DNA from: JBDIAG01 sp047974565
Lineage (GTDB): Bacteria; Actinomycetota; Actinomycetes; Actinomycetales; CAWJMD01
Reading direction: 5' to 3'
DNA length: 64,000 bases
NCBI GenBank assembly: GCA_047974565.1
Contig: JBKECN010000046.1
Location: 1-64,000 of the forward strand
The notes under the pieces: generated by a model
Told to the model about the DNA's origin: nothing
The model's database searches: none
What the model saw: only the letters and a program-made list of their open reading frames with translations
In this document: positions 24,761 through 34,147 of the stretch, one piece after another
Position numbering within the stretch: the first letter of the stretch is position 1
Layout: each line of letters opens with the position of its first letter
Made by a program: the position numbers and the translations under genes

Positions 24761-27700
24761 CCTGACGAGTCCGGTCCACGAAGCCGGTGACTGGCCGGTC
24801 TGGTCACCGAGCCGCCCCGAAGACCTGGCTCGATACGTGCACCCCGAACAGGTCCGATCCCACGCTGGGCAAGTGCCTGAAGCAAGCGGGCAGGGCCCGC
24901 GCCATCGGCTGGAGCAGGTCTGGGCCGGGCTCAAGGCCCGTGGCATCGGCTACGCGCACGAGCGGCTGGGCAGCAGCGCCGCCGGACAGGTGATCAGGCC
25001 GCCCGGTGAGGTGCTCGCGACGGCCCGCAACGGCACCTGCCTGGACCTCGCGCTCGTCCTGGCCGGGGCCTGCGAACTGGCAGGCCTCCCCTGGACCGTC
25101 ATCCTGCTCGACAGCGCCCAGCACGGAGCGCCCGGTCACGCGTTGGTGGGGGTGCTGCTCGGTCGCGACGGCTGGCCGGACGGCTGGGGAGACCCGGTGC
25201 TCGATGCGCTCCCCGAAACCTGGGCCGACGATGTGCGCCCCGGTGGGGGCGGGTCGCAGCCGGTTCTGGTGGTCGATCCCAACGGCCTGGCCACGCGGGC
25301 GCCCCGACCCGAACCTGGCGTGGACACCGACCTGGCCACGGCTGCAGCGCACGGCTACGAATACCTGCGCCAGACGGACGAACGCTGGACCTGGCGGGCT
25401 AGCGTGACGGCCTCGCTGGCACAGCCTTTCACCCCGCCCGGGGTGCCCGCGAACCTGCCCCTACGAGAGATCTTCCTGCCCCACGAGAGCGCACCCTCGC
25501 CACTGAAGCAGCTGCGCGCCGAGTATCGGCTCACTCCGTTCCAGTTGCGGGACGAGTACGACCTGCTCGTGGACTTCTGCGAGGAGGTCCGCGCTGGGTC
25601 GGCGACCGGGATCGCGATCATCCACGGCGTGGGCGGTTGCGGCAAGACCCGGCTGGCGCTTGAGGTGGCCGAGCACCTGCGTCTGGAGGGCTGGTACGCG
25701 GGTCCCTTGCGCGAAACGACGCCGGAGCCAGCCGGTACGCCGGAGCAGAGTGCGGGGGATGGATCCGATGACGATCAGCCCACCCCAGCGATTGAGGTCC
25801 AGTACCTCGGCAGCGTGGGTGCACCCCTGTGCGTCGTGGTCGACTACGCGGACGGACGGTTACGCGAGACCATCGCGCTTCTCCATTCCCTCAAGCGGAG
25901 GCTCTGTTCGCCAGGATTCTCCCCGGCAGTCGTCATCCTCACGGCTCGGAGCATGGAGGGTGCCTGGTGGAGTGAGGTCGATGACGCACTGGAAAGCGAC
26001 ACGCATCCACATAGGCCCGAACTCACCCAGGGACTCGCGGCCACCCACAAACCGCTTGACGTCTTTCAGCAAACTCTGGTCGCTCTCGGCGCGGACAGAA
26101 GTGACCGTGTGCCAGCCGCCCCATCAGTGGGGCGGACATGGACCACACTTGACCTCGTGATGGAAGCCTCGCTGGCCGCTGAGCCGGGCGGAGAAGGACA
26201 ACTTCCCACTGATAGGTCGGACCTCTACAACACACTTCTCCAACACGAGTACAAGTACTGGCGGAAGACGTACTGGGAACTGACCGGTCATCGCCCAGAG
26301 AAGGGGATTCTCGAGAAGGGAGCCATGTGCCTGACATTGTTGTCACCGACTCGCGACAACACCATCGAGGCACTACGCCAGGTCCCGCCGCTGGAAAGGG
26401 CCGACCAGTGGCGCTACCACGTTGGTGAGGCTCTCGAAATGTGTCTTGGTTCCGGCGCTGGCGAAAGGCTGGCGCTACGACCGGATCCCATCGGCGACCA
26501 CTTTCTCCTCACCCAACTCAAGGCGGACCTCGAGGGTGCGGCGACCTCGCGTACCTTGACCCACACCCTGGCCGACGCCGATGAGGAGACCCTGCTGCGA
26601 TGTGTCCTCACCCTCAATCGGGCCGGGCAGGACGACCCAGCCCTCGCCGCCCGCCTCATCGGCCAACTCGTCAGGGACGGGATGCTGCCCGGGTTTGCCG
26701 GGGAGTCGTCCGATGGCCGGGACGAGACCGAAGGCACCACGGGCACAGTCTCGAAGCAGGCTGAGGCAAACCAACAACGTCTCACGCCCCGTTGGGCGAT
26801 CGCGGCCGCGGTCGCCGTTGCGCAGCGCGGGCCAGCAGAGGATGCGCTCATCACCCTGGTAGGGGACGCCGGCCTGACACATGAACAACTGCCGCTCGAT
26901 GATCTGTCGACCATGGTGCCCGACCACGCCACGGGGCCGACCGAGTTGGGTCGAGTTGTCGACGAGGCGCGACTCATACGCAGCAAGGAGGCAGATCCTG
27001 AGAAGCGGGCCTGGCTCTGGGCTCAGGTGAGCGAGCGCCGCCGTGCGGCCGGAGACCGGGCTGGGGCCCTGACCGCCATCGACGAAGCCGTCACCCTGCG
27101 CCGCGCCCTCGCCCAGGCCAACCCCGCCGCCTTCACCCCCAACCTCGCACGGTCACTGCAGGTGCGTGCCACTCTCCAGGGTGGGGCAGAGGCTGTGTGC
27201 CGCTGGCGGGATTCGCTGGACGCCCTGCCATCGCTCACCCGTGCTTTCCTCCTGGCCCGTCTCTGCCAGTGGACGGCGGCAAGCGACGTGGAGGCTGATC
27301 GAGAGGGACTGCTCAGCGAGGCGGCTCAGGCTGTGGCCGGCTCGAGTGACGCGCCCAGACATTTCGTCGTCGACACCCGAATGCTGGTGAGAGGAGCCGC
27401 AACTGGACTTCCTGGCGAGCGCCTGCCCGCCTGGGTGAGTGCGTCCATCCCGGATGCCCACTACGAGGCGATCGTGAGCCTAATGAGCACGATCTCCGAT
27501 CCCGAGGCGCTGGCAGATCTCCTCACCCAGCACGAGCAGACGCTGGCCGACCCGGTGTTCCCCAGCACAGCGGACATCGTCGAGTTCCTCCACGGCGGGG
27601 AGACCGACCGCGAACTCGACCCGGTGCGGGCCCTCATCCGGGAGGTGGCCGAGGACGGCCTCGCAGCGGTGGTCGCACGACTGCGAGCCCTCGGCGCCGG

Positions 27701-28346
27701 CCAACGCCTCATCAACGACTGGATCGCGACGCAGACCTGGCATGAGTCCCTGACCTTCCTGCAAGGCCACGAGGACCTGCGCAGCAAGGAAGTGCGCGAA
27801 GATCTCGCCGCCACCGACCACCCTGTCGCCCGCCAGCACCTGGCGATCCTGGCCTTGGCCGACCGCTTCGACCTTCATGGAGAGGCGGGTTTCAAAGAGC
27901 TCCATGCCATCCTCGCCGACGCTGAGGCCGCCTCACGCGCCGCCGACCAAGCGTTGCGCGGGGGCGACCTGCTGTGGATGAGAACAATTCTCACGGCGAA
28001 CTCCGCCGTGTTCGAGCAGGCGCGCGGGCAGTTGTGCGGGGCGGTGCTGATGGCAGCAGCCTCCCAGGAAGGCGACAGTCTGGAACTTCTGCGACACATC
28101 CTCGTCACCGCCAGGGCCGAGTTGGGAGTCGATCTCGACCTGGAAGGCGACCCAACCCCGGAACAACGCGCCGCCCGTCAGCGGCTCGCGACCTTTACCG
28201 CGGCACGCGCAGTGTCACTCAAGGCATTCCTGCGCACCGGGCCCCAACCCGACCTGGCCCGGCACGTCGGCGCGATGATCGAGGAGTTGGAGAGCGCGAC
28301 CAATGTCGACATGCGCGACCCGGCACCCGACCACCAGCCGCGCTAG
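24747..28346 (+). CDS. STAND-type NTPase with transglutaminase-like N-terminal domain and helical-repeat C-terminus
   Basis: This 1,199-residue protein starts at the ATG at 24747 (GAGGTGG upstream). Residues about 30-215 look like a transglutaminase/papain-like fold with C98 (NGTCLDLA), H131 (GHALVGV) and D177 (VVDPNG). The P-loop GVGGCGKT is at 294-301, Walker B VVVDYAD at 363-369, and a sensor-like LTAR at 398-401. The linker before the P-loop matches actinobacterial STAND proteins. One tetratricopeptide-like unit (near 760-800, RRALAQANPAAFTPNLARSL) is all that remains of an array usually longer. The last 350 residues are an alpha-solenoid-like region (WIATQTWHESLTFLQGHEDLRS) seen with CHAT/STAND conflict proteins. 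Likely role: sensor and switch for the lipase. Confidence 0.78.
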   Translation: MTSTDLTSPVHEAGDWPVWSPSRPEDLARYVHPEQVRSHAGQVPEASGQGPRHRLEQVWAGLKARGIGYAHERLGSSAAGQVIRPPGEVLATARNGTCLDLALVLAGACELAGLPWTVILLDSAQHGAPGHALVGVLLGRDGWPDGWGDPVLDALPETWADDVRPGGGGSQPVLVVDPNGLATRAPRPEPGVDTDLATAAAHGYEYLRQTDERWTWRASVTASLAQPFTPPGVPANLPLREIFLPHESAPSPLKQLRAEYRLTPFQLRDEYDLLVDFCEEVRAGSATGIAIIHGVGGCGKTRLALEVAEHLRLEGWYAGPLRETTPEPAGTPEQSAGDGSDDDQPTPAIEVQYLGSVGAPLCVVVDYADGRLRETIALLHSLKRRLCSPGFSPAVVILTARSMEGAWWSEVDDALESDTHPHRPELTQGLAATHKPLDVFQQTLVALGADRSDRVPAAPSVGRTWTTLDLVMEASLAAEPGGEGQLPTDRSDLYNTLLQHEYKYWRKTYWELTGHRPEKGILEKGAMCLTLLSPTRDNTIEALRQVPPLERADQWRYHVGEALEMCLGSGAGERLALRPDPIGDHFLLTQLKADLEGAATSRTLTHTLADADEETLLRCVLTLNRAGQDDPALAARLIGQLVRDGMLPGFAGESSDGRDETEGTTGTVSKQAEANQQRLTPRWAIAAAVAVAQRGPAEDALITLVGDAGLTHEQLPLDDLSTMVPDHATGPTELGRVVDEARLIRSKEADPEKRAWLWAQVSERRRAAGDRAGALTAIDEAVTLRRALAQANPAAFTPNLARSLQVRATLQGGAEAVCRWRDSLDALPSLTRAFLLARLCQWTAASDVEADREGLLSEAAQAVAGSSDAPRHFVVDTRMLVRGAATGLPGERLPAWVSASIPDAHYEAIVSLMSTISDPEALADLLTQHEQTLADPVFPSTADIVEFLHGGETDRELDPVRALIREVAEDGLAAVVARLRALGAGQRLINDWIATQTWHESLTFLQGHEDLRSKEVREDLAATDHPVARQHLAILALADRFDLHGEAGFKELHAILADAEAASRAADQALRGGDLLWMRTILTANSAVFEQARGQLCGAVLMAAASQEGDSLELLRHILVTARAELGVDLDLEGDPTPEQRAARQRLATFTAARAVSLKAFLRTGPQPDLARHVGAMIEELESATNVDMRDPAPDHQPR

Positions 28347-28394
28347 CCCCCGATTCGGGGCACAGAACAAACGCCCCCCTCCCGTCGACGCCTC

Positions 28395-29738
28395 TCACCC
28401 GGATCGACGGCGCCTGAGTCTCCCCGCCACGTCATACCCGGCCCGCACGACCCGGTAGAGCGGTGTGTACACCCGCTCTCGCTCCCTGATCCACGGCGCG
28501 AAGATCTCCCGGTAGGGGGTCCGATCGGCGTCCGGGCCGAAGAGTTTGTCTTCCACCTGGCTGCCCTTGAAGCCGACTTTCTGGCCGAGCGCGCCGCCGA
28601 TCCGCAGGATGAGATTGGTCCTCTTGCGCGCGGGGTCGGTGGATCTGATGTTCTCCATAAGGGTCCAGGCGTATTCGCCCAGGGCCTGCAGGTCCGGCAT
28701 CCGCGCAGCGTTGTAGTCGGCGAACGGGGTCGCCGAGCCGGTGGTCAGCTGGTCCACCAGGTAGCAGCAGTCCTCTAGCCCGGAATTCAATCCCTCGCCG
28801 GTGGGCGGCAGCACGCTGTGGGCGGCGTCGCCGATGAGCACGAGCCACTCCCCCACGTTGAGGTACGGGCACCGCACGACGGCCCCGGAGAACGAGTCGC
28901 GGGAGAAGAAGTCGACGTAATCCTGGTCGGCGAGCAGCGGCGCGGCCAACGGGGCGTAGGTCGCCACATACCGGCGCAGCCCACGCAGGTTCTCCGGCGT
29001 GGGCTCGTCCGCGAGCAGCAGTTCCTCATCCTGCGTCCCCGTCACGGCGGTGGTGGAGACCGTCCACACCTCGTCCTTGAGAGTCGCCGAGTAGACGCCC
29101 TTGTCGCCGAAGATGTAGTGCCAGTACGGGTCCATCCCGGCCGCGCTGACGCCGGGCTGGGAGAACAGCACCCGGAAGCGCACACCCCAGTCGCCGATCT
29201 CTGGGTTGAAGCCGTCCAGCTGCTCGGTGAGCGCCCGACGGGTGGCCGACCACACCCCGTCGGCGGCGATGACGCGGGACAGGCTCGCGTCCACGGTCAC
29301 CGCCTCACCCGAGACAGTCTCGAAGACAAGACTTTTCGAAGGCAGGTCGAGACTGGTGAGTTTGTGTCCGGTGACGACGGTGATCGACCCGCTCGCCTGG
29401 GCGGCCTCGAGCAGCACCTCGTTGACGTAGCCGCGGGTGATAGCGACGACCGTCCCGCTGTCGAGCTCTGCCACCTTGCGTTGGCCGGCGAAGATGCGCC
29501 ACCCCTTGACAAGGGCACCCTCCTTGAGCACCTGCTCCAGGAGTGCCGGGTCGATTCGCCGCAAGGTCTCCTGCCCGCGAGCGTTGAGGCCGAGCGGGTA
29601 ACTGTTCGTCTGGGCGGTGGGCACCTCGTCCTTCGCCTCGTACACGGTGACCCGGTGCCCGGCCCCCGCCAGCAGGAGCGCTGCGGCCAGCCCGACCGGG
29701 CCGCCGCCGATGACGATCACAGGGCTGGGATCAGCCAC
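28395..29738 (-). CDS. FAD-dependent aromatic hydroxylase, kynurenine-3-monooxygenase-like
   Basis: From the GTG at 29738 (GAGAGGAAG upstream) the product has 447 residues. The FAD-binding GGGPVGLAAALLLAGAGHRVTVYEA motif opens it. Next come LNARGQETLRRI, an ADGVWSATRRAL segment (the DG motif), and VLIGDAAHSVLPPTGEGLNSGLEDC, whose GLNSGLEDC ending is close to kynurenine 3-monooxygenase. That enzyme hydroxylates kynurenine with NADPH and O2. No other kynurenine-pathway gene lies nearby. It converges on the lipase-STAND pair and precedes the monooxygenase cluster, so a role on another aromatic is equally possible. Confidence 0.82.
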   Translation of the reverse strand: MADPSPVIVIGGGPVGLAAALLLAGAGHRVTVYEAKDEVPTAQTNSYPLGLNARGQETLRRIDPALLEQVLKEGALVKGWRIFAGQRKVAELDSGTVVAITRGYVNEVLLEAAQASGSITVVTGHKLTSLDLPSKSLVFETVSGEAVTVDASLSRVIAADGVWSATRRALTEQLDGFNPEIGDWGVRFRVLFSQPGVSAAGMDPYWHYIFGDKGVYSATLKDEVWTVSTTAVTGTQDEELLLADEPTPENLRGLRRYVATYAPLAAPLLADQDYVDFFSRDSFSGAVVRCPYLNVGEWLVLIGDAAHSVLPPTGEGLNSGLEDCCYLVDQLTTGSATPFADYNAARMPDLQALGEYAWTLMENIRSTDPARKRTNLILRIGGALGQKVGFKGSQVEDKLFGPDADRTPYREIFAPWIRERERVYTPLYRVVRAGYDVAGRLRRRRSG

Positions 29739-30049
29739 GGGGCATCTTCCTCTCGTGTGCGGGCGTCGGCCGGATGCCGTCGGCCCGTCTCTGCCTGCGC
29801 GATGCCGGCTCGGACCTGGCATCCCCGGGTGATCGTAGAGGTCAACGAACGGCCAGGACGCTCCCCCGCGTACCAACCCGATACGACGTAGGGCTTGACA
29901 CGACGTAGGGGCGATGCGGCCGCAGCCACACCGCCCCAGTCGCGCCCGCAGATCGGGCACCGTTCGACGGACGTCCCGGCACCAGATCAGCCAGAAGCCA
30001 GATCAGCCACAGGCCAGATCAGCCAGAAGCCGATCGGCCCCAAGCCGGA
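29739..30049. repeat. Gene-free gap with short CAGATCAGCCA direct repeats
   Basis: At 29982-30055 there are at least four near-copies of CCAGATCAGCCAGAAG or CCGGATCAGCGG, ending at the stop of the next gene. The rest of this 311-base gap carries nothing recognisable beyond the expected promoter for the flavin hydroxylase gene. Confidence 0.55.
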
Positions 30050-30361
30050 TCAGCGGTACATCGGCATCGCCGAGACCGGCCACCCCAGGTTGTGCACGGG
30101 AGCGATGGTGATGTCCACCTCCCCCAGCCCGTACTCGGCGAGGGTCTCCTTGAAGGCGGGGTTGTCCACCATGGCCCGGCACACCTGCTCGTTGTCCCAC
30201 ACGTCGATCACCCGGAAGCCGGTGTCGATGTCGGAGGCCAGGTGCACCAGCGGACGGGCCGGGGAGACCTCGACCACATGCTCGAGCACCCGGTCGTACC
30301 GGCCGCGCAGTTCGCTGGTGTCTCCTGTCCAGGTGAAGGTCGCCATCATCCGTTCACTCAT
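30050..30361 (-). CDS. Small dimeric alpha-beta-barrel-type protein of unknown function
   Basis: The 103-residue product has the strand-helix pattern of ferredoxin-like dimeric barrels: MMATFTWTGD at the start, then a GFRVIDVWDNEQVCRAMVDNPAFKETL segment and VHNLGWP at the end. No specific family is recognised. The ATG at 30361 overlaps the end of the upstream gene by 8 bases, so it is the last gene of the monooxygenase operon. A role in protecting or assembling the enzyme, or in handling its product, is inference from position only. Confidence 0.65.
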   Translation of the reverse strand: MSERMMATFTWTGDTSELRGRYDRVLEHVVEVSPARPLVHLASDIDTGFRVIDVWDNEQVCRAMVDNPAFKETLAEYGLGEVDITIAPVHNLGWPVSAMPMYR

Positions 30362-30878
30362 CGCGTCCACCGTCCTTCGAGTCCTCGCTGGCAGCCACGT
30401 CCACCTCGGGTGGGGTCAGGCTGACCAGGCCAACTGCCAGGTCCTCCAGGAAGTCCTGGTCGGTGGGCTTGACGTCCTGGCTGCCCGGCGACCACGACGA
30501 CTCCTCGGTGCGCACATGCCCGGAGTGGACGCTGTCGATGCCCACCCCGATCCGCAGCGACCGGTCCCGCCAGCTGAGGGTGAAACTCAGGTGGCCGGTG
30601 CCGAACTCGTCCTCCAGCAGGATCCTTTCGGCCTGGGCGTCGAGCATCGCGTTGGCCTCGCAGATGACGTGCTCGGCCCGGGCCCGCAGCCCGAACCACT
30701 CGTCGATCGCCACCGCGATCCCGGTCGGCCGGCTGGACTCGAAATGCAGCACGGCAGGCGTCGAATCGCCGCGTACCGCGTCCCGCACCCGCAGCATGAA
30801 CGGGGTGAACACCACGTCCCGCTGGGAGTCCTCGGCGGGCCCTGGGCCCATTGCCATTTCCTCGGTCATGACACTCAT
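30354..30878 (-). CDS. Unrecognised 174-residue protein of the monooxygenase operon
   Basis: The ATG overlaps the stop of the reductase gene (ATGA at 30875-30878), which fixes the start. The protein is acidic and soluble, with two parts. The first has FTPFMLRVRDAVRGDSTPAVLHF and a helix near EHVICEANAMLDAQ. The second is a beta-rich half (GTGHLSFTLSWRDRSLRIGVGID). No known family fits. The Dmp-type clusters usually carry a small DmpK assembly protein, which is missing here. This gene or its neighbour might replace it, but there is no sequence support for that. Confidence 0.7.
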   Translation of the reverse strand: MSVMTEEMAMGPGPAEDSQRDVVFTPFMLRVRDAVRGDSTPAVLHFESSRPTGIAVAIDEWFGLRARAEHVICEANAMLDAQAERILLEDEFGTGHLSFTLSWRDRSLRIGVGIDSVHSGHVRTEESSWSPGSQDVKPTDQDFLEDLAVGLVSLTPPEVDVAASEDSKDGGRDE

Positions 30879-31942
30879 CCTGACGTCCTCATCAACGGGC
30901 TGCGGACCCCACCGGTGGCCTTGTCGGAGGAGTCGAAGAAGTCCTCCCGGTAAGTGTCCCGCGGGAACAGGCGCTTTTTCATGAGCATCTTCATCGACGC
31001 CTCCACCATCGGTGGCGGCCCGCACAGATACGCCACATGCCCTCGCAGCGTGGGGAAGTCGTCGGCGATGACATCGGTGACCAGGCCGAACGAGGTGCCG
31101 TCCACGCCCTCCTCCTGGGACAGGCAGGGCCGGTAGTGGAAGACGTCGGAATGCTCTTCCTCCAGTGCCCGGAAGAACTCCACGTCGTAGAGGTCCACCG
31201 CCTCCCGACCTCCGTGGTAGAGGTAGATCTCGTCCTCGATGCCCTCCTCGAGCAGGTAGGCGACCATGGACTTCAGCGGTGCCAGTCCGGTGCCGCCACC
31301 GATCATGATCATCGGCTTCTCCCGCAACGGCCGGGCGAAGAACCGGCCGTACGGCCCGGCCAGCGAGATCGTGTCGCCCACGGCCAGATCCTTGAAGATC
31401 CAGCCGTCCGTGCCGCGCCCACCTGGGGTGCGCTTGACGGTCAGCTCGATCTGCCGGGTGCTCGAGGGCGGGCTGGCGATCGACCAGCTGCGGGTCACCC
31501 CGTCGTCACCGGGCAGCCGCACCTGGACGTACTGGCCTGCGTTGAAGGTGATCTCGGTGTCCAGGTCGATGGTGATGCGCTTGGTCTCGCGGGCGCAGTC
31601 CTGCATGGCGGAGATGGTGCCCACGTAGTCCTGGACGGGGTGCATGGTGATCCCCTCCTCGGCTTCGACGTCGGCATCGATGATGACGTCGGAGTTCGGA
31701 GTGGCCACGCAGACAAGGGTTTTGCCCTCGTTGCGTTCGAAGTCCATGAGCGCGAAGGCCGAGGCGTCCTGGTGGTCGACCTCCCCGTCGAGGACCTCCA
31801 CCTTGCAGGTACCGCAGGTGCCATGGGTGCAGGCGTGCGGCAGCCAGACACCCGCCCGCAGGCAGGCGTCGAGAATGTTCTGACTCTCCTCGCACTCCAC
31901 CTCGCGGTCGAGGGAGTCGATGCGGATCGTGTGCGTCGTCAT
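30875..31942 (-). CDS. dmpP: Phenol-hydroxylase-type NADH reductase component (2Fe-2S, FAD)
   Basis: The ATG at 31942 has AAGGAG seven bases before it, giving 355 residues. The plant-type ferredoxin domain has C38, C43, C46 and C78. An FAD-binding domain follows with RSWSIASPP near residue 150, then an NAD domain with GGGTGLAPLKSM near residue 220. The role is to pass electrons from NADH to the diiron oxygenase. A TTG-initiated form two codons longer is possible. It is the fifth component in the order beta, effector, alpha, gamma, reductase, as in the dmp operon. Confidence 0.93.
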   Translation of the reverse strand: MTTHTIRIDSLDREVECEESQNILDACLRAGVWLPHACTHGTCGTCKVEVLDGEVDHQDASAFALMDFERNEGKTLVCVATPNSDVIIDADVEAEEGITMHPVQDYVGTISAMQDCARETKRITIDLDTEITFNAGQYVQVRLPGDDGVTRSWSIASPPSSTRQIELTVKRTPGGRGTDGWIFKDLAVGDTISLAGPYGRFFARPLREKPMIMIGGGTGLAPLKSMVAYLLEEGIEDEIYLYHGGREAVDLYDVEFFRALEEEHSDVFHYRPCLSQEEGVDGTSFGLVTDVIADDFPTLRGHVAYLCGPPPMVEASMKMLMKKRLFPRDTYREDFFDSSDKATGGVRSPLMRTSG

Positions 31943-31999
31943 TGACAAGCTCCTTTCCTAGGCTGGGGGCGGGGCGCCATTGCCCCGCCCCCGGTCTCG

Positions 32000-32344
32000 T
32001 CAGGCCAGCGTGAAGCTGACCAGGCCCTTGTGTGCGATGCCCAGGCTCTCCAGGGTGTCCTCGGGGGACGGCTCGATCGGTGTGTCGTCGAGGTGCCAGG
32101 CGGTGACCTTGTCGGCGTCGAAGTCGGGGTCGGCGGCCGCCCACGGCCCTACCACCTGGGCGGTGAAGTCGGCCCAGGTCATCGCCCGCGGCACCCGGAA
32201 GCACCCGGGCGCGACGATGAAGATGTTGCCTCGCCACCACACGTTGACGAGCTGGTCGTCACCGAAGAGTTCGATCCGGTCGCGGGAGGGGAAGTTGTAT
32301 TCGCCGAAGGCCGTCGGCGGTGAGACCATCTGGGTCTCGCTCAT
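32000..32344 (-). CDS. dmpO: Phenol-hydroxylase-type small oxygenase subunit (gamma, P4)
   Basis: The product has 114 residues, the usual length of DmpO. It shares with that family the FPSRDRIELFGDDQLVNVWW start, a MTWADFTAQVVGPWAAADPDF middle and a TLESLGIAHKGLVSFT end. It is the gamma subunit of the (alpha-beta-gamma)2 oxygenase. AGGAGAT precedes the ATG with spacing of 6-7. It sits between the alpha subunit and the reductase. Confidence 0.88.
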   Translation of the reverse strand: MSETQMVSPPTAFGEYNFPSRDRIELFGDDQLVNVWWRGNIFIVAPGCFRVPRAMTWADFTAQVVGPWAAADPDFDADKVTAWHLDDTPIEPSPEDTLESLGIAHKGLVSFTLA

Positions 32345-32484
32345 GTCAATCTCCTTGTCTGGCTGTGTCTTTGTGGCCGGCTGGCAGCCGGCCCGGCATC
32401 ATCGGCGGGCCGGCGATCGGGTGCCGGTGACCCGTGGGTGGCGCACCCGGCCGATGACCGGCCGGGTGCGCTCTAACGGGTGGC

Positions 32485-33990
32485 TCAGCTGACCCCGGCA
32501 GCGGCGTGCCATTGCGCCCAGTTCTTGGCGTCGGCACTGTCCAGATACTCCCCGGAGTCTCCGGGCTGCAGGTTGTACCACTTGAGCACGTCCGGGATGG
32601 TGGGCCCACCGCAGTTGCCCTGGAAGATCTGGTGCACCGGCAGCCACGCCTGGCGGTACTTCCACGGCTCGCGGTCGAAGATCCACTTACATCCGTCGGA
32701 GCAGAAGTTGTATCGCTCCCCCTCGTAGACCGAATGCCTTTGGGATTGCACCGAAGGATTGCCTGTCTCGGTGAAACCCATGGGGATCTGGCAGGTCTGG
32801 CAGAGCATCGGCAGCCCGCCATTGAAGAAGCGCTTGCCGTCGGCCTGCATCTCGCGGGCCTTGAGGTAGACCGGACGGTAGTGCTTGTCGAAGGTGTCCG
32901 GGTACTGCTCGGACATCCAGTCCATCTCCTCGTCGTGCGGCACCGTGGTGGTGAACGACGCGGCGTGCGACCACTGGTAGAGGATCCAGTGCACCTGGTG
33001 CGAGAGGTACTCCTTCTCGGCGATGGCCTGGTCCAGGTGCCGGGGCGGGCGGATGCCGTAGTACTCCAGGTCGGGGAAGAGTCCCTCGAGCATCTGCTGT
33101 TCGAAGTACAGCTCGAAGGCCTCCTTCCAGGACATGACCTTCTTCGGCAGGAAGTAGTCCTGCATGCAGGCGACCAGTCCGAGCAGCCGGTACCCGCGCC
33201 AGAACCACTTGTCGATCCAGTCCTGCATGATCGGCACGTTGTCCTCGTCCTGCTCGAGGATGAACTTGATCGCCTCCAGGCCCAGGGTCATGTGCCGGGA
33301 CTCGTCCGACTGGGCGGAGAAGCCGAACGACATGGTGCCCAGGTCGCCGTTGAACGAGGCACCGGACATGAACGGCACGAAGAGCAGGTTCGTCAGCAGG
33401 TACTCGAAGGAGAACGAGATGGCGACCATGAACTCGAACGGGCCGGCGGAGATGCCGTCGTCGAAGAACGACTTGGGCACCGAGAGGTACCAGACCCGGT
33501 CGTGCATCCGGTTGGGGTCGTGCAGCCCGTCGTAGTACTTGTTGTACATCGACAGCGCGTGGGTCTCGGTCTGGTTGTGCCGCAGTTCGTCGATGCTCTG
33601 GCAGAGCGAGGCGAAGCGCGGGCCCGGGCCGTTGAGATGCCTTGCCAGGTAGGCGAACTGGCGGTGCGCGGCATACTCCAGGGGGGTCACGCCCTGGAGG
33701 AAGAGGCGCAGCGAGTTGATGTAGCGGGCATCGGTGGCCTGCAGGTGGCCCTGGGCCTGGGCGAAGGAGTCGAGCACCGCGTACAGGCGCTTGTCCTTCT
33801 CCGCCTGGTACTTGCAGTAGGCGTCGACGGTGAGCCGGAAGGGGTCCTCCCAGGCGTCCCAGTCGTGGATTTTGATGCCTTCGAATGTGGTGTACGGGTA
33901 GAGCTCGTCCTGGCTGACGTAGCTCGGCTCCCAGTCGAGTCCGCGGGTGAGCTGGGCGTAGCGCTCCCGCATCGAGGCCTTCTTGGCCAT
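32485..33990 (-). CDS. dmpN: Phenol-hydroxylase-type diiron oxygenase alpha subunit
   Basis: This 501-residue protein holds the diiron site: E105, E135-x-x-H138, E196, and E230-x-x-H233. A C-terminal YHS-type zinc segment has C397, C400, C430 and C434, a mark of the phenol hydroxylase branch. The enzyme inserts oxygen from O2 into phenol-like substrates. AGGAGATAGACC before the ATG fixes the start. All ligands are intact, so the enzyme should be functional. Substrate range (phenol, cresols, or other arenes and alkenes) cannot be read from the sequence. Confidence 0.94.
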   Translation of the reverse strand: MAKKASMRERYAQLTRGLDWEPSYVSQDELYPYTTFEGIKIHDWDAWEDPFRLTVDAYCKYQAEKDKRLYAVLDSFAQAQGHLQATDARYINSLRLFLQGVTPLEYAAHRQFAYLARHLNGPGPRFASLCQSIDELRHNQTETHALSMYNKYYDGLHDPNRMHDRVWYLSVPKSFFDDGISAGPFEFMVAISFSFEYLLTNLLFVPFMSGASFNGDLGTMSFGFSAQSDESRHMTLGLEAIKFILEQDEDNVPIMQDWIDKWFWRGYRLLGLVACMQDYFLPKKVMSWKEAFELYFEQQMLEGLFPDLEYYGIRPPRHLDQAIAEKEYLSHQVHWILYQWSHAASFTTTVPHDEEMDWMSEQYPDTFDKHYRPVYLKAREMQADGKRFFNGGLPMLCQTCQIPMGFTETGNPSVQSQRHSVYEGERYNFCSDGCKWIFDREPWKYRQAWLPVHQIFQGNCGGPTIPDVLKWYNLQPGDSGEYLDSADAKNWAQWHAAAGVS

Positions 33991-34147
33991 GGTCTATCTC
34001 CTAGCGTCTATCTGCGATGAATGTTCTCTGGGCACGAGACACGTTGTCCCGTGCCTGGTGTGGTTCGATCGCCCCCGAGAACGCTCGTCCGCGCGGATTG
34101 GCGGGTCGGGCGCTTCGAGATGCGCTGTGGTGCGGTCGTTCTGGTGG

